Below, piece by piece: positions 7,059 to 13,765 of a stretch of 14,287 bases of DNA; the first letter of the stretch is position 1, and every line of letters begins with the position of its first letter. A program made the translations under genes and the position numbers. Source of the stretch: an uncultured Lachnospiraceae bacterium (GTDB lineage Bacteria; Bacillota; Clostridia; Lachnospirales; Lachnospiraceae); assembly GCA_910588565.1 (NCBI GenBank), contig CAJUPF010000071.1, positions 1-14,287 of the forward strand, in the 5' to 3' direction. The notes below the pieces were generated by a model. That model was given only the letters and a program-made list of their open reading frames with translations, had not been told where the DNA came from and searched no databases.

Positions 7059-9128
7059 ATGGAAGGACTGTTTTTGATACTGGTATTCTTTCCGATGGCG
7101 GGAGCGTTGGTATCTTATCTGGCGGATCGGAAGGCAGGCGGGAAGAACGTAAGAGATGCTGCCGCAATTCTGACCGGTGTGATTATATTTGCAGTAATGT
7201 GCGTCCTGGCATGTTCCGGCAGGGGGAGTGAATTGTATGTGCCGGAAATCTGCGGCATGGGGCTGCATTTTAGCCTGGATGGCTTTCGCAGCGTATATGG
7301 CGTGGCAGCGGCTTTTATGTGGATGATGACGCTGCTGTTTTCCAGAGAATATCTGGGGCATGAGGAGCATATTGGTCGATATTATTTTTTCCAGCTGATG
7401 ACGCTGGGCGCTACGCTGGGGGTGTTTTTGTCAGCGGATCTGTTTACAACGTTTATTTTCTTTGAGGTGATGTCGTTTACCTCTTATGTGTGGGTTGTGC
7501 AGGAAGAGACAAAAGGTGCGGTGAAAGCGGCGGGAACGTATCTCGCAGTTGCGGTAATCGGCGGAATGGTACTGCTGATGGGACTGTTCCTGCTATATCA
7601 TACGCTTGGAACACTGGAAATGTCAGAGCTGCTTTTGGCCGCGGCTGCATGTGAAAAGAAAGATATTTTATATATTGCCGGAGTCTGTACCCTGGTGGGA
7701 TTCGGGGCAAAAGCCGGTGCGTTTCCGCTGCATATCTGGCTGCCCAAGGCACACCCGGTAGCGCCGGCGCCAGCGTCTGCGCTGCTGTCCGGTATTTTGA
7801 CAAAAGCGGGAATTTTTGGCGTACTGGCGGTAAGCTGTAATATTTTCCTCCATGACGCGCAGTGGGGGCTGCTGCTGTTGTCATTGGGACTGCTTACGAT
7901 GTTTGGCGGCGCTTTGCTGGCGGTTTTTTCTGTGGACTTCAAGCGGACGCTGGCCTGCTCCTCTATGTCACAGATTGGATTTATTCTGATTGGAATTGGT
8001 ATGCAGGGAATCCTGGGGGAAGAGAATGCGCTTGCTGTAAGAGGGACGCTTCTGCATATGGTAAATCATTCGCTGATTAAGCTGACATTGTTTATGATTG
8101 CCGGAGTGGTAGTGATGAATATTCATAAGCTGAATCTCAACGAAATCCGGGGATTCGGGCGGAAGAAACCGTTCCTTAACCTTTGCTTTCTGGCAGGGGC
8201 GCTGGGCATTGCCGGGATTCCGCTGTTTAACGGATATGTCAGCAAAACGCTTCTGCATGAGAGTATTGTGGAAGGGATTGAAGTGTTTGCGCCGCTGGAA
8301 GGATTTTTAAAAATGTCGGAATGGATCTTCCTTATTTCGGGCGGTATGACGCTTGCGTATATGACAAAGCTGTATGTGGCGGTTTTTGTAGAACAGAATG
8401 CAGATAAACAGGAACAGAAGCGGTTTGACGGGATGAAACGTTATCTGTCTCCGTTGAGCGCGTTTGCGATTGGAGGCAGCGCGGTAATTCTGCCGATATT
8501 AGGCCTTCTGCCCAATCTGGTGACCGACCGGATTGCAGAACTGGGACATGGATTTATGCATCTGGAAGGCGAGGTGCATCAGGTGGCTTATTTTAGCCTT
8601 GAGAATCTAAAGGGCGGCCTGATTTCAATTGCGATTGGTATTATGCTGTATGGGCTGATCCGGCTGGGGACAATGGGAAGACGCGATGGTGTCAGGGAAT
8701 ACAAAGACTGCTGGCCGAAGTGGCTGGATCTCGAAGAGCTGATGTACCGCCCGCTGCTGCTTAAGATACTTCCGTTTATTGCACGGGTGATTTGCAGGAT
8801 ATTGGACAGTCTGGCGGATTGGCTGGTATTGCTGCTGCGGAAGACCATTTTCAGGGAGCGCAAAATACCGCATGAACTGGCGGAAGGAAATGAGTTAACG
8901 CATTTGCTGGGCGTTGTATTAGACTGGTTCCGGCGTATCAAGCGCAGGATATTAAAACAGCCTGCGCCGGAGCATGAAGTTTCTTATGAGCATAAACTGG
9001 CGCTGCAAAGAGAGAAGTTTGTGGAGACGAATACCATTATCCAGCGGAGCCTGTCGTTTGGACTGCTGCTGTTTTATGTGGGGCTGGTGTTTACGCTGCT
9101 TTATCTGCTGTATCTGGGGAAAGGGTAG
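7059..9128 (+). CDS. Large proton-channel subunit, NuoL/HyfB-like with C-terminal extension, fourth of four
   Basis: This is a 689-residue membrane protein. Residues about 1-450 form the proton-conducting core, with Glu136 in FIFFEVMSF, Lys218 in GFGAKAGAFPLHIWLP, Lys249 in SGILTKAG, His333/His337/Lys341 in LHMVNHSLIKL, and Lys396 in NGYVSKTL. Residues 466-540 add two further helices. Residues about 541-660 are basic and amphipathic (WFRRIKRRILK near 623-633), and they precede one last helix at 664-686. A long amphipathic stretch before a final anchor resembles the lateral helix arrangement of NuoL, but the likeness is only in layout. A GTG at 7002 would add 19 residues; ATG 7059 is chosen because GGAGGGAG (7043-7050) precedes it. 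It is the last gene before the terminator at 9178. Confidence 0.9.
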   Translation: MEGLFLILVFFPMAGALVSYLADRKAGGKNVRDAAAILTGVIIFAVMCVLACSGRGSELYVPEICGMGLHFSLDGFRSVYGVAAAFMWMMTLLFSREYLGHEEHIGRYYFFQLMTLGATLGVFLSADLFTTFIFFEVMSFTSYVWVVQEETKGAVKAAGTYLAVAVIGGMVLLMGLFLLYHTLGTLEMSELLLAAAACEKKDILYIAGVCTLVGFGAKAGAFPLHIWLPKAHPVAPAPASALLSGILTKAGIFGVLAVSCNIFLHDAQWGLLLLSLGLLTMFGGALLAVFSVDFKRTLACSSMSQIGFILIGIGMQGILGEENALAVRGTLLHMVNHSLIKLTLFMIAGVVVMNIHKLNLNEIRGFGRKKPFLNLCFLAGALGIAGIPLFNGYVSKTLLHESIVEGIEVFAPLEGFLKMSEWIFLISGGMTLAYMTKLYVAVFVEQNADKQEQKRFDGMKRYLSPLSAFAIGGSAVILPILGLLPNLVTDRIAELGHGFMHLEGEVHQVAYFSLENLKGGLISIAIGIMLYGLIRLGTMGRRDGVREYKDCWPKWLDLEELMYRPLLLKILPFIARVICRILDSLADWLVLLLRKTIFRERKIPHELAEGNELTHLLGVVLDWFRRIKRRILKQPAPEHEVSYEHKLALQREKFVETNTIIQRSLSFGLLLFYVGLVFTLLYLLYLGKG

Positions 9129-9177
9129 AAAGGGAAAAGTTTGTTTGGGTTAGAGCAGTTCAGAAGTGGGGATAGAC

Positions 9178-9215
9178 AGAGTGGCAGTGCGGTTACGCAC
9201 AGGCCACTCTTTTTT
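9178..9215 (+). terminator. Rho-independent terminator of the antiporter operon
   Basis: A perfect 8-bp stem AGAGTGGC (9178-9185) / GCCACTCT (9203-9210) encloses an inner 5-bp stem GTGCG / CGCAC with a GTTA loop. Six T residues follow at 9210-9215. It lies 49 bases after the last antiporter stop codon, so the operon transcript ends here. Confidence 0.92.
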
Positions 9216-9384
9216 GCATGTCGAAAAAGTCAGGCGGCTTCGCAGAGAAATCAGGACAATGAAAGATGCACAGTTAGCAGCCAATTATGCGAAACAGCCA
9301 GGAATCCGGCTCCATTTGCCGCGGGGGCGCAAAACACCCACTGGACGTTTGTTCTGCGCCAAACGGAGTGGAACGTAGATACAC
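9216..9384. other. Non-coding stretch between operon terminator and mobile element
   Basis: This stretch, together with the tail of the operon, forms a gene-free gap of about 317 bases. Its base composition is like the antiporter operon up to about 9375, then it turns AT-rich. It contains one GC-rich hairpin: GGCGCA (9326-9331) pairs with TGCGCC (9355-9360), extended inward by AACA/TGTT after one mismatch. Open frames crossing it run through the terminator, lack a ribosome site and match nothing I recognise, so I call no gene. The left end of the mobile element probably lies in the last part of this stretch. Confidence 0.5.
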
Positions 9385-9413
9385 TTGATACATAAGTAAA
9401 AAACGGTTAGAAT
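9385..9413 (+). promoter_or_regulatory. Sigma-A type promoter for the recombinase
   Basis: TTGATA (9385-9390) and TAGAAT (9408-9413) are separated by exactly 17 bases. Each differs from the consensus hexamer by one base. It points toward the recombinase and sits where the sequence turns AT-rich. The predicted transcript would start near 9420, about 25 bases before a short leader ORF and about 130 bases before the recombinase. Confidence 0.75.
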
Positions 9414-9445
9414 AAACATAGGATAAAATGATATAAGGTGCAGAC

Positions 9446-9613
9446 ATGAAAGTATCGAATATCTATAATCCTATATCAGAAGATGAAAGATTTCAAGTCT
9501 ACCGTCGGATACTTAGAATATTTTTATCAAGTGGAGGTAGCACAGAAAATGACACAAAGGACAACAAAACAGGATATTCGGAAAGACGCTGTATATGCAA
9601 GACAAAGCCTTGA
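9446..9613 (+). CDS. Possible 55-residue leader ORF overlapping the recombinase start
   Basis: ATG 9446 is preceded by AAGGTG (9435-9440) at 5-base spacing, and the frame stays open to TGA at 9611-9613. The peptide begins MKVSNIYNPISEDERFQVYR. The frame differs from the recombinase frame and runs 65 bases past the recombinase start (9549). Its last third is only the shadow of the recombinase N-terminus. The first 33 residues are the part that could be real. The recombinase ribosome site (9533-9537) lies inside it, so its translation could affect recombinase expression. I recognise no family. It may be chance. Confidence 0.3.
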   Translation: MKVSNIYNPISEDERFQVYRRILRIFLSSGGSTENDTKDNKTGYSERRCICKTKP

Positions 9614-11051
9614 CAAAAAAGATTCCCTGTCAATCGAGACACAGATTGAGAAAGGGCTGGTGCTTTCAGATGAAAACGCAGAAGTTTATAAGGACAAAGG
9701 CTATTCAGGGAAGAACACAGAACGCCCAGACTTGCAGAGATTAAAGGCAGATATTGAAGCCGACAAAATAAAAAGGGTAATCGTTTACCGCTTAGACCGT
9801 ATCAGCAGGAACATAGCAGACTTCTATCAACTGTATCAGTTAATGGAAATACATAAAGTGGAGTTTATCTCAATATCGGAAAACTTTGATACTTCTACCC
9901 CAATGGGCAGGGCAATGATGGGCATTTTGATTGTATTCGCTCAAATGGAACGGGAAAGCATACAGGAACGTGTGAAAGACAATTATTACTTTCGGATTGA
10001 AGAAGATGGGCGGTGGCCTGGCGGGCCTGCACCGAAAGGATTTTGCAATGCAAGAACTTCTGACAATAAGCCGACATTGAAAGAAAATGATGACATTGAA
10101 ATGGTTAAACTGGCTTTTTCAATGTACGCAGAGGAAGCTAATACAAGTCTGGCAAAAATCGCAAGGGAACTATATGAAAAAGGATATCGGAGCAATCGGG
10201 AAAATGGCCGTTTTGACAGCGTAACAATAGCACGAATACTACAAAATCCTGTTTATGCGGTTGCGGATAACCTGCTTTATAAATACTATAAAATGCGGAA
10301 AGCGCATATTTGCAGTGATGAAAGCACATGGGACGGTTCTACTTCCGCACATATTGTAGGGAAAAAAGCAGGAAACGCAAATACCCGAAAATATACCACA
10401 CTGGAAGAACAGACCGTATACAGAACAAATTTTCAGGGAGTTGTTCCCAGTGCCACATTTATAACGGTGCAGGAACGGCTTGGGAAAAATGAAAAATTTG
10501 GTCGGGCAAATGCTCCCAGTAAGATGAAAGAGCTTGCAGGATTGGTGAAATGCGCGGATTGCGGTTATGCAATCAAAATAAACCATTTCCCAAATCTGAA
10601 TTGTTACGGACGTTCCACACTTCACTGTTGTAATACCTCAATCAAAATCACATTTCCGATACTTAGAGAAAAGGTTGCTGTTGAGGTACAGAAACAGCTT
10701 GATGTGATTGCCTGCAAACTGTTGGAAAGCAACATGAAGGCAAAAAAAAGAAGCGATGAAATCGCTAAAATCAATCAGGAAATCGAAAGGCTTGTCAATC
10801 TTGCGGCACTTGGAACAATGGATATTGAACAGGTCAGCAAAGCGATTGAGGAACGCAAGCACAAAATCGATGAAATCGAACTGACACAGGAAAGAAATCT
10901 CTCTTTCACCGAACAGGCAAGAATCAGTGATTGCTTACCTCTTGTATTCCACAGGCTGAACGATGAAGAAAAGAAATCAGTTATCAATCTCCTGATAGAG
11001 AAAATATTGCTTCACGAAAACGGCGATATCGACATCCACTGGAAAATCTGA
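9549..11051 (+). CDS. Large serine recombinase (site-specific integrase of mobile element)
   Basis: This is a 500-residue site-specific recombinase of the resolvase/invertase superfamily, large-serine branch. Residues 12-150 form the catalytic domain, with the nucleophile Ser20 in VYARQS, the active-site arginines Arg81 and Arg84 in YRLDRISRN (80-88), and MGRAMMGILIVFAQMERE (119-136). Residues about 160-275 are the recombinase DNA-binding domain, beginning GPAPKGF. A zinc-ribbon follows, with Cys335/Cys338 in KCADCGY and Cys352 and Cys360/Cys361. A coiled-coil region lies at about 395-450. It should integrate and excise the element through short att sites. At 500 residues it is near the phage-integrase and IME size range and shorter than TnpX of Tn4451. 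A longer start at 9483 lacks a ribosome site; ATG 9549 has GGAGG at 9533-9537. Base composition is AT-richer than the antiporter genes. Confidence 0.93.
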   Translation: MTQRTTKQDIRKDAVYARQSLDKKDSLSIETQIEKGLVLSDENAEVYKDKGYSGKNTERPDLQRLKADIEADKIKRVIVYRLDRISRNIADFYQLYQLMEIHKVEFISISENFDTSTPMGRAMMGILIVFAQMERESIQERVKDNYYFRIEEDGRWPGGPAPKGFCNARTSDNKPTLKENDDIEMVKLAFSMYAEEANTSLAKIARELYEKGYRSNRENGRFDSVTIARILQNPVYAVADNLLYKYYKMRKAHICSDESTWDGSTSAHIVGKKAGNANTRKYTTLEEQTVYRTNFQGVVPSATFITVQERLGKNEKFGRANAPSKMKELAGLVKCADCGYAIKINHFPNLNCYGRSTLHCCNTSIKITFPILREKVAVEVQKQLDVIACKLLESNMKAKKRSDEIAKINQEIERLVNLAALGTMDIEQVSKAIEERKHKIDEIELTQERNLSFTEQARISDCLPLVFHRLNDEEKKSVINLLIEKILLHENGDIDIHWKI

Positions 11052-11056
11052 AAATC

Positions 11057-11087
11057 AAAAGAGAGAAAAGAAGCAAAAGAGAGAAAA
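11057..11087. repeat. 13-bp direct repeat AAAAGAGAGAAAA, two copies
   Basis: Identical copies lie at 11057-11069 and 11075-11087, just after the recombinase stop codon. The second copy overlaps the left arm of the long hairpin at 11076-11151. It could be a duplicated protein-binding site or simply purine-rich slippage. Confidence 0.6.
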
Positions 11088-11151
11088 CACACTTTTTAAG
11101 TGAACAAAGCATCAAGTTTGTTCATCCTTTAACCATGTGTTTTCCCTCTTT
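11076..11151. repeat. Long imperfect hairpin after the recombinase gene
   Basis: The outer arms 11076-11091 and 11136-11151 pair over 16 bases with a single mismatch. The inner arms TGAACAAA (11101-11108) and TTTGTTCA (11117-11124) pair perfectly around an 8-base loop. No clean T-run follows, so it is not a classical terminator. It may protect the 3' end of the recombinase transcript or be a DNA site. Confidence 0.6.
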
Positions 11152-11180
11152 CGACTTCCAGATGTTAGGCTAGAAATGAG

Positions 11181-11229
11181 CAGAGTTTTCCCGTCTTTAC
11201 AAAAAATAAAGACTTGAAAACTCTGTTTT
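11181..11229 (+). terminator. Rho-independent terminator after the recombinase
   Basis: CAGAGTTTTC (11181-11190) pairs perfectly with GAAAACTCTG (11216-11225). An inner stem GTCTTTA (11193-11199) / TAAAGAC (11207-11213) adds seven pairs. Four T residues follow (11226-11229). The stem is AT-rich but long. It would end the recombinase transcript. Confidence 0.7.
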
Positions 11230-11541
11230 ACATTCATGACTTCCGTCAGTTGAGTGTAGTTTCTGATTGTTCTATTAGTTCCTTGCATACACAAGGCATA
11301 CATACCGCCGAAAGGCTTTGCTCAATTCGCTCATTGCTATATGTACGTTCCGCTACGAATATCCACCCCAATGCTTTTTGTTTATTGTCAGTTCTGGCTG
11401 TCACATCTGACTGAGGCACAATGCACCATAATAGAAGCTGGTACATAATACCGTGGACTTTCTGCGTCGGCTCCACACGCCCATGAGTTGAAACACTTGA
11501 CAGGATTCGCAACCTGCTACAAGAGACCCTATAGCTTAAAA

Positions 11542-11644
11542 CTCTTGCCTTGTTTAAAATCTAATCTATAAAATATAGACACACTTTACTTTGATATCGT
11601 TTACTTAATAATATTTTATAATACTTTGTTTTAAAAAGCAAGAG
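11542..11644. repeat. Inverted repeat enclosing an AT-rich tract
   Basis: CTCTTGC (11542-11548) and GCAAGAG (11638-11644) are perfect complements, and the pairing extends inward imperfectly through TTTAAAA (11553-11559) against the run at 11629-11636. The roughly 70 bases between are almost all A and T and include a small perfect hairpin TCTATA-AAA-TATAGA (11565-11579). It lies directly before the candidate oriT. Easy melting of this tract could help strand opening; that is inference. Confidence 0.5.
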
Positions 11645-11668
11645 ATGTGAAAAAGCAGAAAGCAGGTC

Positions 11669-11720
11669 AAGGGTGCAACCCTTACAAGTTACCAACACAG
11701 TTGGTATAACTTGCTATACC
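11669..11720 (+). other. Candidate origin of transfer (oriT) for the MobV relaxase
   Basis: Three inverted repeats are packed into 52 bases: AAGGGT-GCA-ACCCTT (11669-11683); AAGTTACCAAC (11686-11696) against GTTGGTATAACTT (11700-11712) with a 2-base bulge; and GGTATA (11703-11708) against TATACC (11715-11720). The last two share bases and so cannot form together. Alternative hairpins of this kind, placed shortly upstream of the mob gene and next to its promoter, are typical of MobV-family origins such as that of pMV158. I cannot name the nick position. Confidence 0.6.
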
Positions 11721-11735
11721 ATATTGGAGCAACCG

Positions 11736-11765
11736 TTGATTTGGCTGTCTGATATGATGTATAAT
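11736..11765 (+). promoter_or_regulatory. Promoter of the relaxase gene
   Basis: TTGATT (11736-11741) and TATAAT (11760-11765, perfect consensus) are 18 bases apart. Transcription would start near 11772, about 48 bases before the relaxase start. It abuts the candidate oriT, so binding of the relaxase there could repress its own promoter, as known for MobM of pMV158. Confidence 0.7.
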
Positions 11766-11819
11766 TATGACAAGAGGGAAAATTGTGGCACTGATAAAAT
11801 CAAGAAAGGCGGTGTCATA

Positions 11820-12875
11820 ATGGCTCACGTTGCGAAATATACGCAAGCCCAGACAGGGCATTTATTTAACCATTATAACAGAGATAAGGAAAAGGATTGC
11901 AATAGAAGCAATCAGGACATAGACAAATCAAAGACACATGAGAATTACAATTTAATGCAAAGAGAAGAAACCCCACAGGAATACTTTAAAAGCAGATTGG
12001 ATCAATTATACAAGATTGACAGGGCAGACGTAAAAGTTATGTGTGATTGGGTGGTCACATTGCCAAAGGATTTTAATGGCAGTTCGAGAGAATTTTTCAC
12101 ACACGTTACGGACTTTCTAAATATAAGATATGGAGTAGAAAATTGCATTGGGGCGTTTGTCCATAAGGACGAAAAACAGCCACATCTGCACTATTCTTTT
12201 ATCCCTGTTTCTAAGGACGAAAATCCTGCACATGAACAGGCTGAAAAGGTCTGCGCTAAGGAAGTGCTGACAAGGAAAGATTTAAGGACATTCCATGATG
12301 ATTTACAGAAGCATTTAAGAGAGCGTATGCCTGACAGGAATATAAATGTTGTGACTGGCATTACCAAGGAACAGGGCAGAAATATGACTGTTAAAGAGTT
12401 AAAGCTACAGACACAACTTGAAAGAGTGAACAAAAAAGAAAGAGAACTCAACGAATGTCAGCAAAGACTGAATCAAAAAGAGGAAAGACTGAAAACTAAG
12501 CAAAGAGACAATTTAATACGACAGAAAGAACTAGATAAAGAGAAGTTAATATTGGAGCAAAGGGAGAAGGGAATAAAGAGCAAAGAAAAAGATTTATCTG
12601 ACAGAGAACAAGATATAGACAGAGAAATACAGAGGCAAAAAGGATTCAGAGACTATTTACAGTATAAGGCGAATTACTGCGCTGACAGAGGGATTACAGA
12701 GGCACAATATGAGAGAGAATGCTTTCAGGCTAATCTCACAGGAAACTTGAAACCCTACCCTGAAATTGCCAATCCTGCATTATCAAAAGAGGAAAGAAAA
12801 GAAATAAGAAACGGATATATAGAACATCAAAAGGAGCAGGAACATACACAGGAAAGAACCGTTCCAAGTCGATAA
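11820..12875 (+). CDS. mob: MobV/Pre-family mobilization relaxase (short form)
   Basis: This is a 351-residue plasmid-mobilization protein of the MobV (Pre/Mob) family, which nicks one strand at oriT and pilots it into a conjugation channel supplied by another element. The N-terminal motif NHYNRDKE (17-24) followed by SNQDID (30-35) is the MobV first motif. HKDEKQPHLHYSF (115-127) is the metal-binding histidine motif. Residues about 190-275 are a highly charged coiled coil, as expected for the MobV C-terminal half that interacts with other proteins or membrane. MobV proteins are often 400-500 residues, so the tail is short. The frame extends upstream, but ATG 11820 is chosen because AAGGCGG (11806-11812) precedes it and homology begins there. 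No transfer (type IV secretion) genes accompany it, which suggests mobilization in trans. Confidence 0.9.
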   Translation: MAHVAKYTQAQTGHLFNHYNRDKEKDCNRSNQDIDKSKTHENYNLMQREETPQEYFKSRLDQLYKIDRADVKVMCDWVVTLPKDFNGSSREFFTHVTDFLNIRYGVENCIGAFVHKDEKQPHLHYSFIPVSKDENPAHEQAEKVCAKEVLTRKDLRTFHDDLQKHLRERMPDRNINVVTGITKEQGRNMTVKELKLQTQLERVNKKERELNECQQRLNQKEERLKTKQRDNLIRQKELDKEKLILEQREKGIKSKEKDLSDREQDIDREIQRQKGFRDYLQYKANYCADRGITEAQYERECFQANLTGNLKPYPEIANPALSKEERKEIRNGYIEHQKEQEHTQERTVPSR

Positions 12876-12882
12876 CGTAGGC

Positions 12883-12954
12883 AAAAGTCAAGATGTAGAA
12901 GGAAGATTTTTGAGCGCATTTCTCAAAAATACTCTTTTACTTCTTGACTTTTTT
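12883..12954 (+). terminator. Long hairpin terminator after the relaxase
   Basis: AAAAGTCAAGA (12883-12893) pairs with TCTTGACTTTT (12942-12952), and ATTTTTGAG (12906-12914) pairs perfectly with CTCAAAAAT (12922-12930) around a 7-base loop. The segment between the two stems pairs poorly. A run of six T (12949-12954) ends it. It lies seven bases after the relaxase stop codon. Confidence 0.78.
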
Positions 12955-12975
12955 GATATGTGAATAGAATGGGAA

Positions 12976-13009
12976 AAGGGGAGATAGCATTTTGTGGCTA
13001 TCTCCCTTT
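12976..13009 (+). terminator. Second terminator-like hairpin
   Basis: A perfect 10-bp stem GGGAGATAGC (12979-12988) / GCTATCTCCC (12997-13006) surrounds an 8-base loop, with A residues before and TTT after. The outer A-T pairs extend it. The T-run is short, so it may act as a back-up terminator or in both directions. It separates the mobilization gene from the acetyltransferase region. Confidence 0.6.
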
Positions 13010-13146
13010 GATTGTAATATACTTTTGTGGTCGGTTGTGATACAATTGAAACTAATAAATCGGAATGTAGGGGGATATGTATGATTGGTTTGTCTTTTGA
13101 AAATGTGAGAAGAAAATAACTAAGACTATAGAAGGAGGTCAAAGCG

Positions 13147-13721
13147 TTGAGAAATGATATACTAATACGACAAGAAACGCATAAAGATTATAAAGAGATA
13201 ATTTCAATGATTTTGCGTTCATTTAGAGAAGGAACGGACTACTCGGATGGAACAGATATTATTGCTTTGGTAGAAGAAATACGTGATTCGGAATATTATA
13301 TCCCTGAATTATCGTTTGTTGCTGAATTAGACAGTAAAATAGTAGGTCATTTTCTGTTTTCGAGATTTCCATTATCTTCAACACCAAATGGAGTACACAT
13401 TGATGACAGGGAAGAAAAAATATCGTTATGCTTGCACCTGTGGCTGTTCATGCAGACCACTTTCATCAGGGAATTGGCTCTGTAATGCTTACACAAGGCA
13501 TTGAAAAAGTTAGAATTGCAGGATATAAAGGGATTACGGTTGAGGGCGATTATCCTTTTTATAATCGTATTGGGTTTAAAACATCTTCAAAGTATAACAT
13601 TTATCCGACAAGTGGGATACCGATGCAAGAGCCACGCTGTATGATGTGTCAAGAAACTTATGAGGGAGCATTGAAAAATATAAAGGGATATATTGTTTAT
13701 GATATGTATTTCAATGCTTGA
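13147..13721 (+). pseudogene. GNAT N-acetyltransferase (YhbS-like), frameshifted
   Basis: Two adjoining frames together give one GNAT protein. The first (TTG 13147, 112 residues, preceded by AAGGAGGT at 13133-13139) carries the N-terminal strands up to DDREEKI. The second (from about 13424) carries MLAPVAVHADHFHQGIGSVM, with the acetyl-CoA loop HQGIGS, then EGDYPFYNRIGF, typical of YhbS-type acetyltransferases. Removing one AT from ATAT at 13420-13423 restores a single frame reading EEKIVMLAPVAV, as the family expects. I infer a 2-bp duplication. The break falls inside the catalytic core, so no active product is expected unless the change is a sequencing error. The substrate is unknown. It is AT-rich and lies downstream of the relaxase, possibly as cargo. 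Confidence 0.85.
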
Positions 13722-13765
13722 AACAAATTCCAGTTTGTATAGAAAAGGGTGATAAGAAAAGACAT

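Larger units (their letters stand above)
11052..11819. other. 768-bp non-coding region between recombinase and relaxase
   Basis: No convincing gene lies here. In order it holds a 13-bp direct repeat (11057-11087), a long hairpin (11076-11151), a terminator (11181-11229), and a middle block (11230-11540) of mixed composition. A stem-flanked AT-rich tract (11542-11644), a candidate oriT (11669-11720) and the relaxase promoter (11736-11765) follow. A minus-strand frame at 11246-11512 would code for 88 residues but starts at TTG with a poor ribosome site, and a plus-strand frame at 11214-11414 overlaps it. I treat both as unproven. The density of inverted repeats suggests a region used for DNA processing and transcript control. 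Confidence 0.6.

Noticed and set aside
9141..9395. Overlapping plus-strand frames of 84 and 70 codons after the antiporter operon
   Set aside because: Both run straight through the rho-independent terminator hairpin, have no ribosome site and show no recognisable domain.
11246..11512. An 88-codon minus-strand ORF between recombinase and relaxase
   Set aside because: It begins with TTG, has only a weak ribosome site, overlaps a plus-strand frame and has no motif I recognise; described under the non-coding region instead.
13018..13046. Promoter for the + strand acetyltransferase with TACAAT as -10
   Set aside because: The -10-like hexamer is fair, but no reasonable -35 lies at 16-18 bases, so I did not list it.
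13081..13119. A 12-codon ORF (MIGLSFENVRRK) with a GGGGGA site, upstream of the broken acetyltransferase
   Set aside because: Too short to judge; no attenuator-type alternative hairpins or rare-codon run follow it, so a leader-peptide role is not supported.
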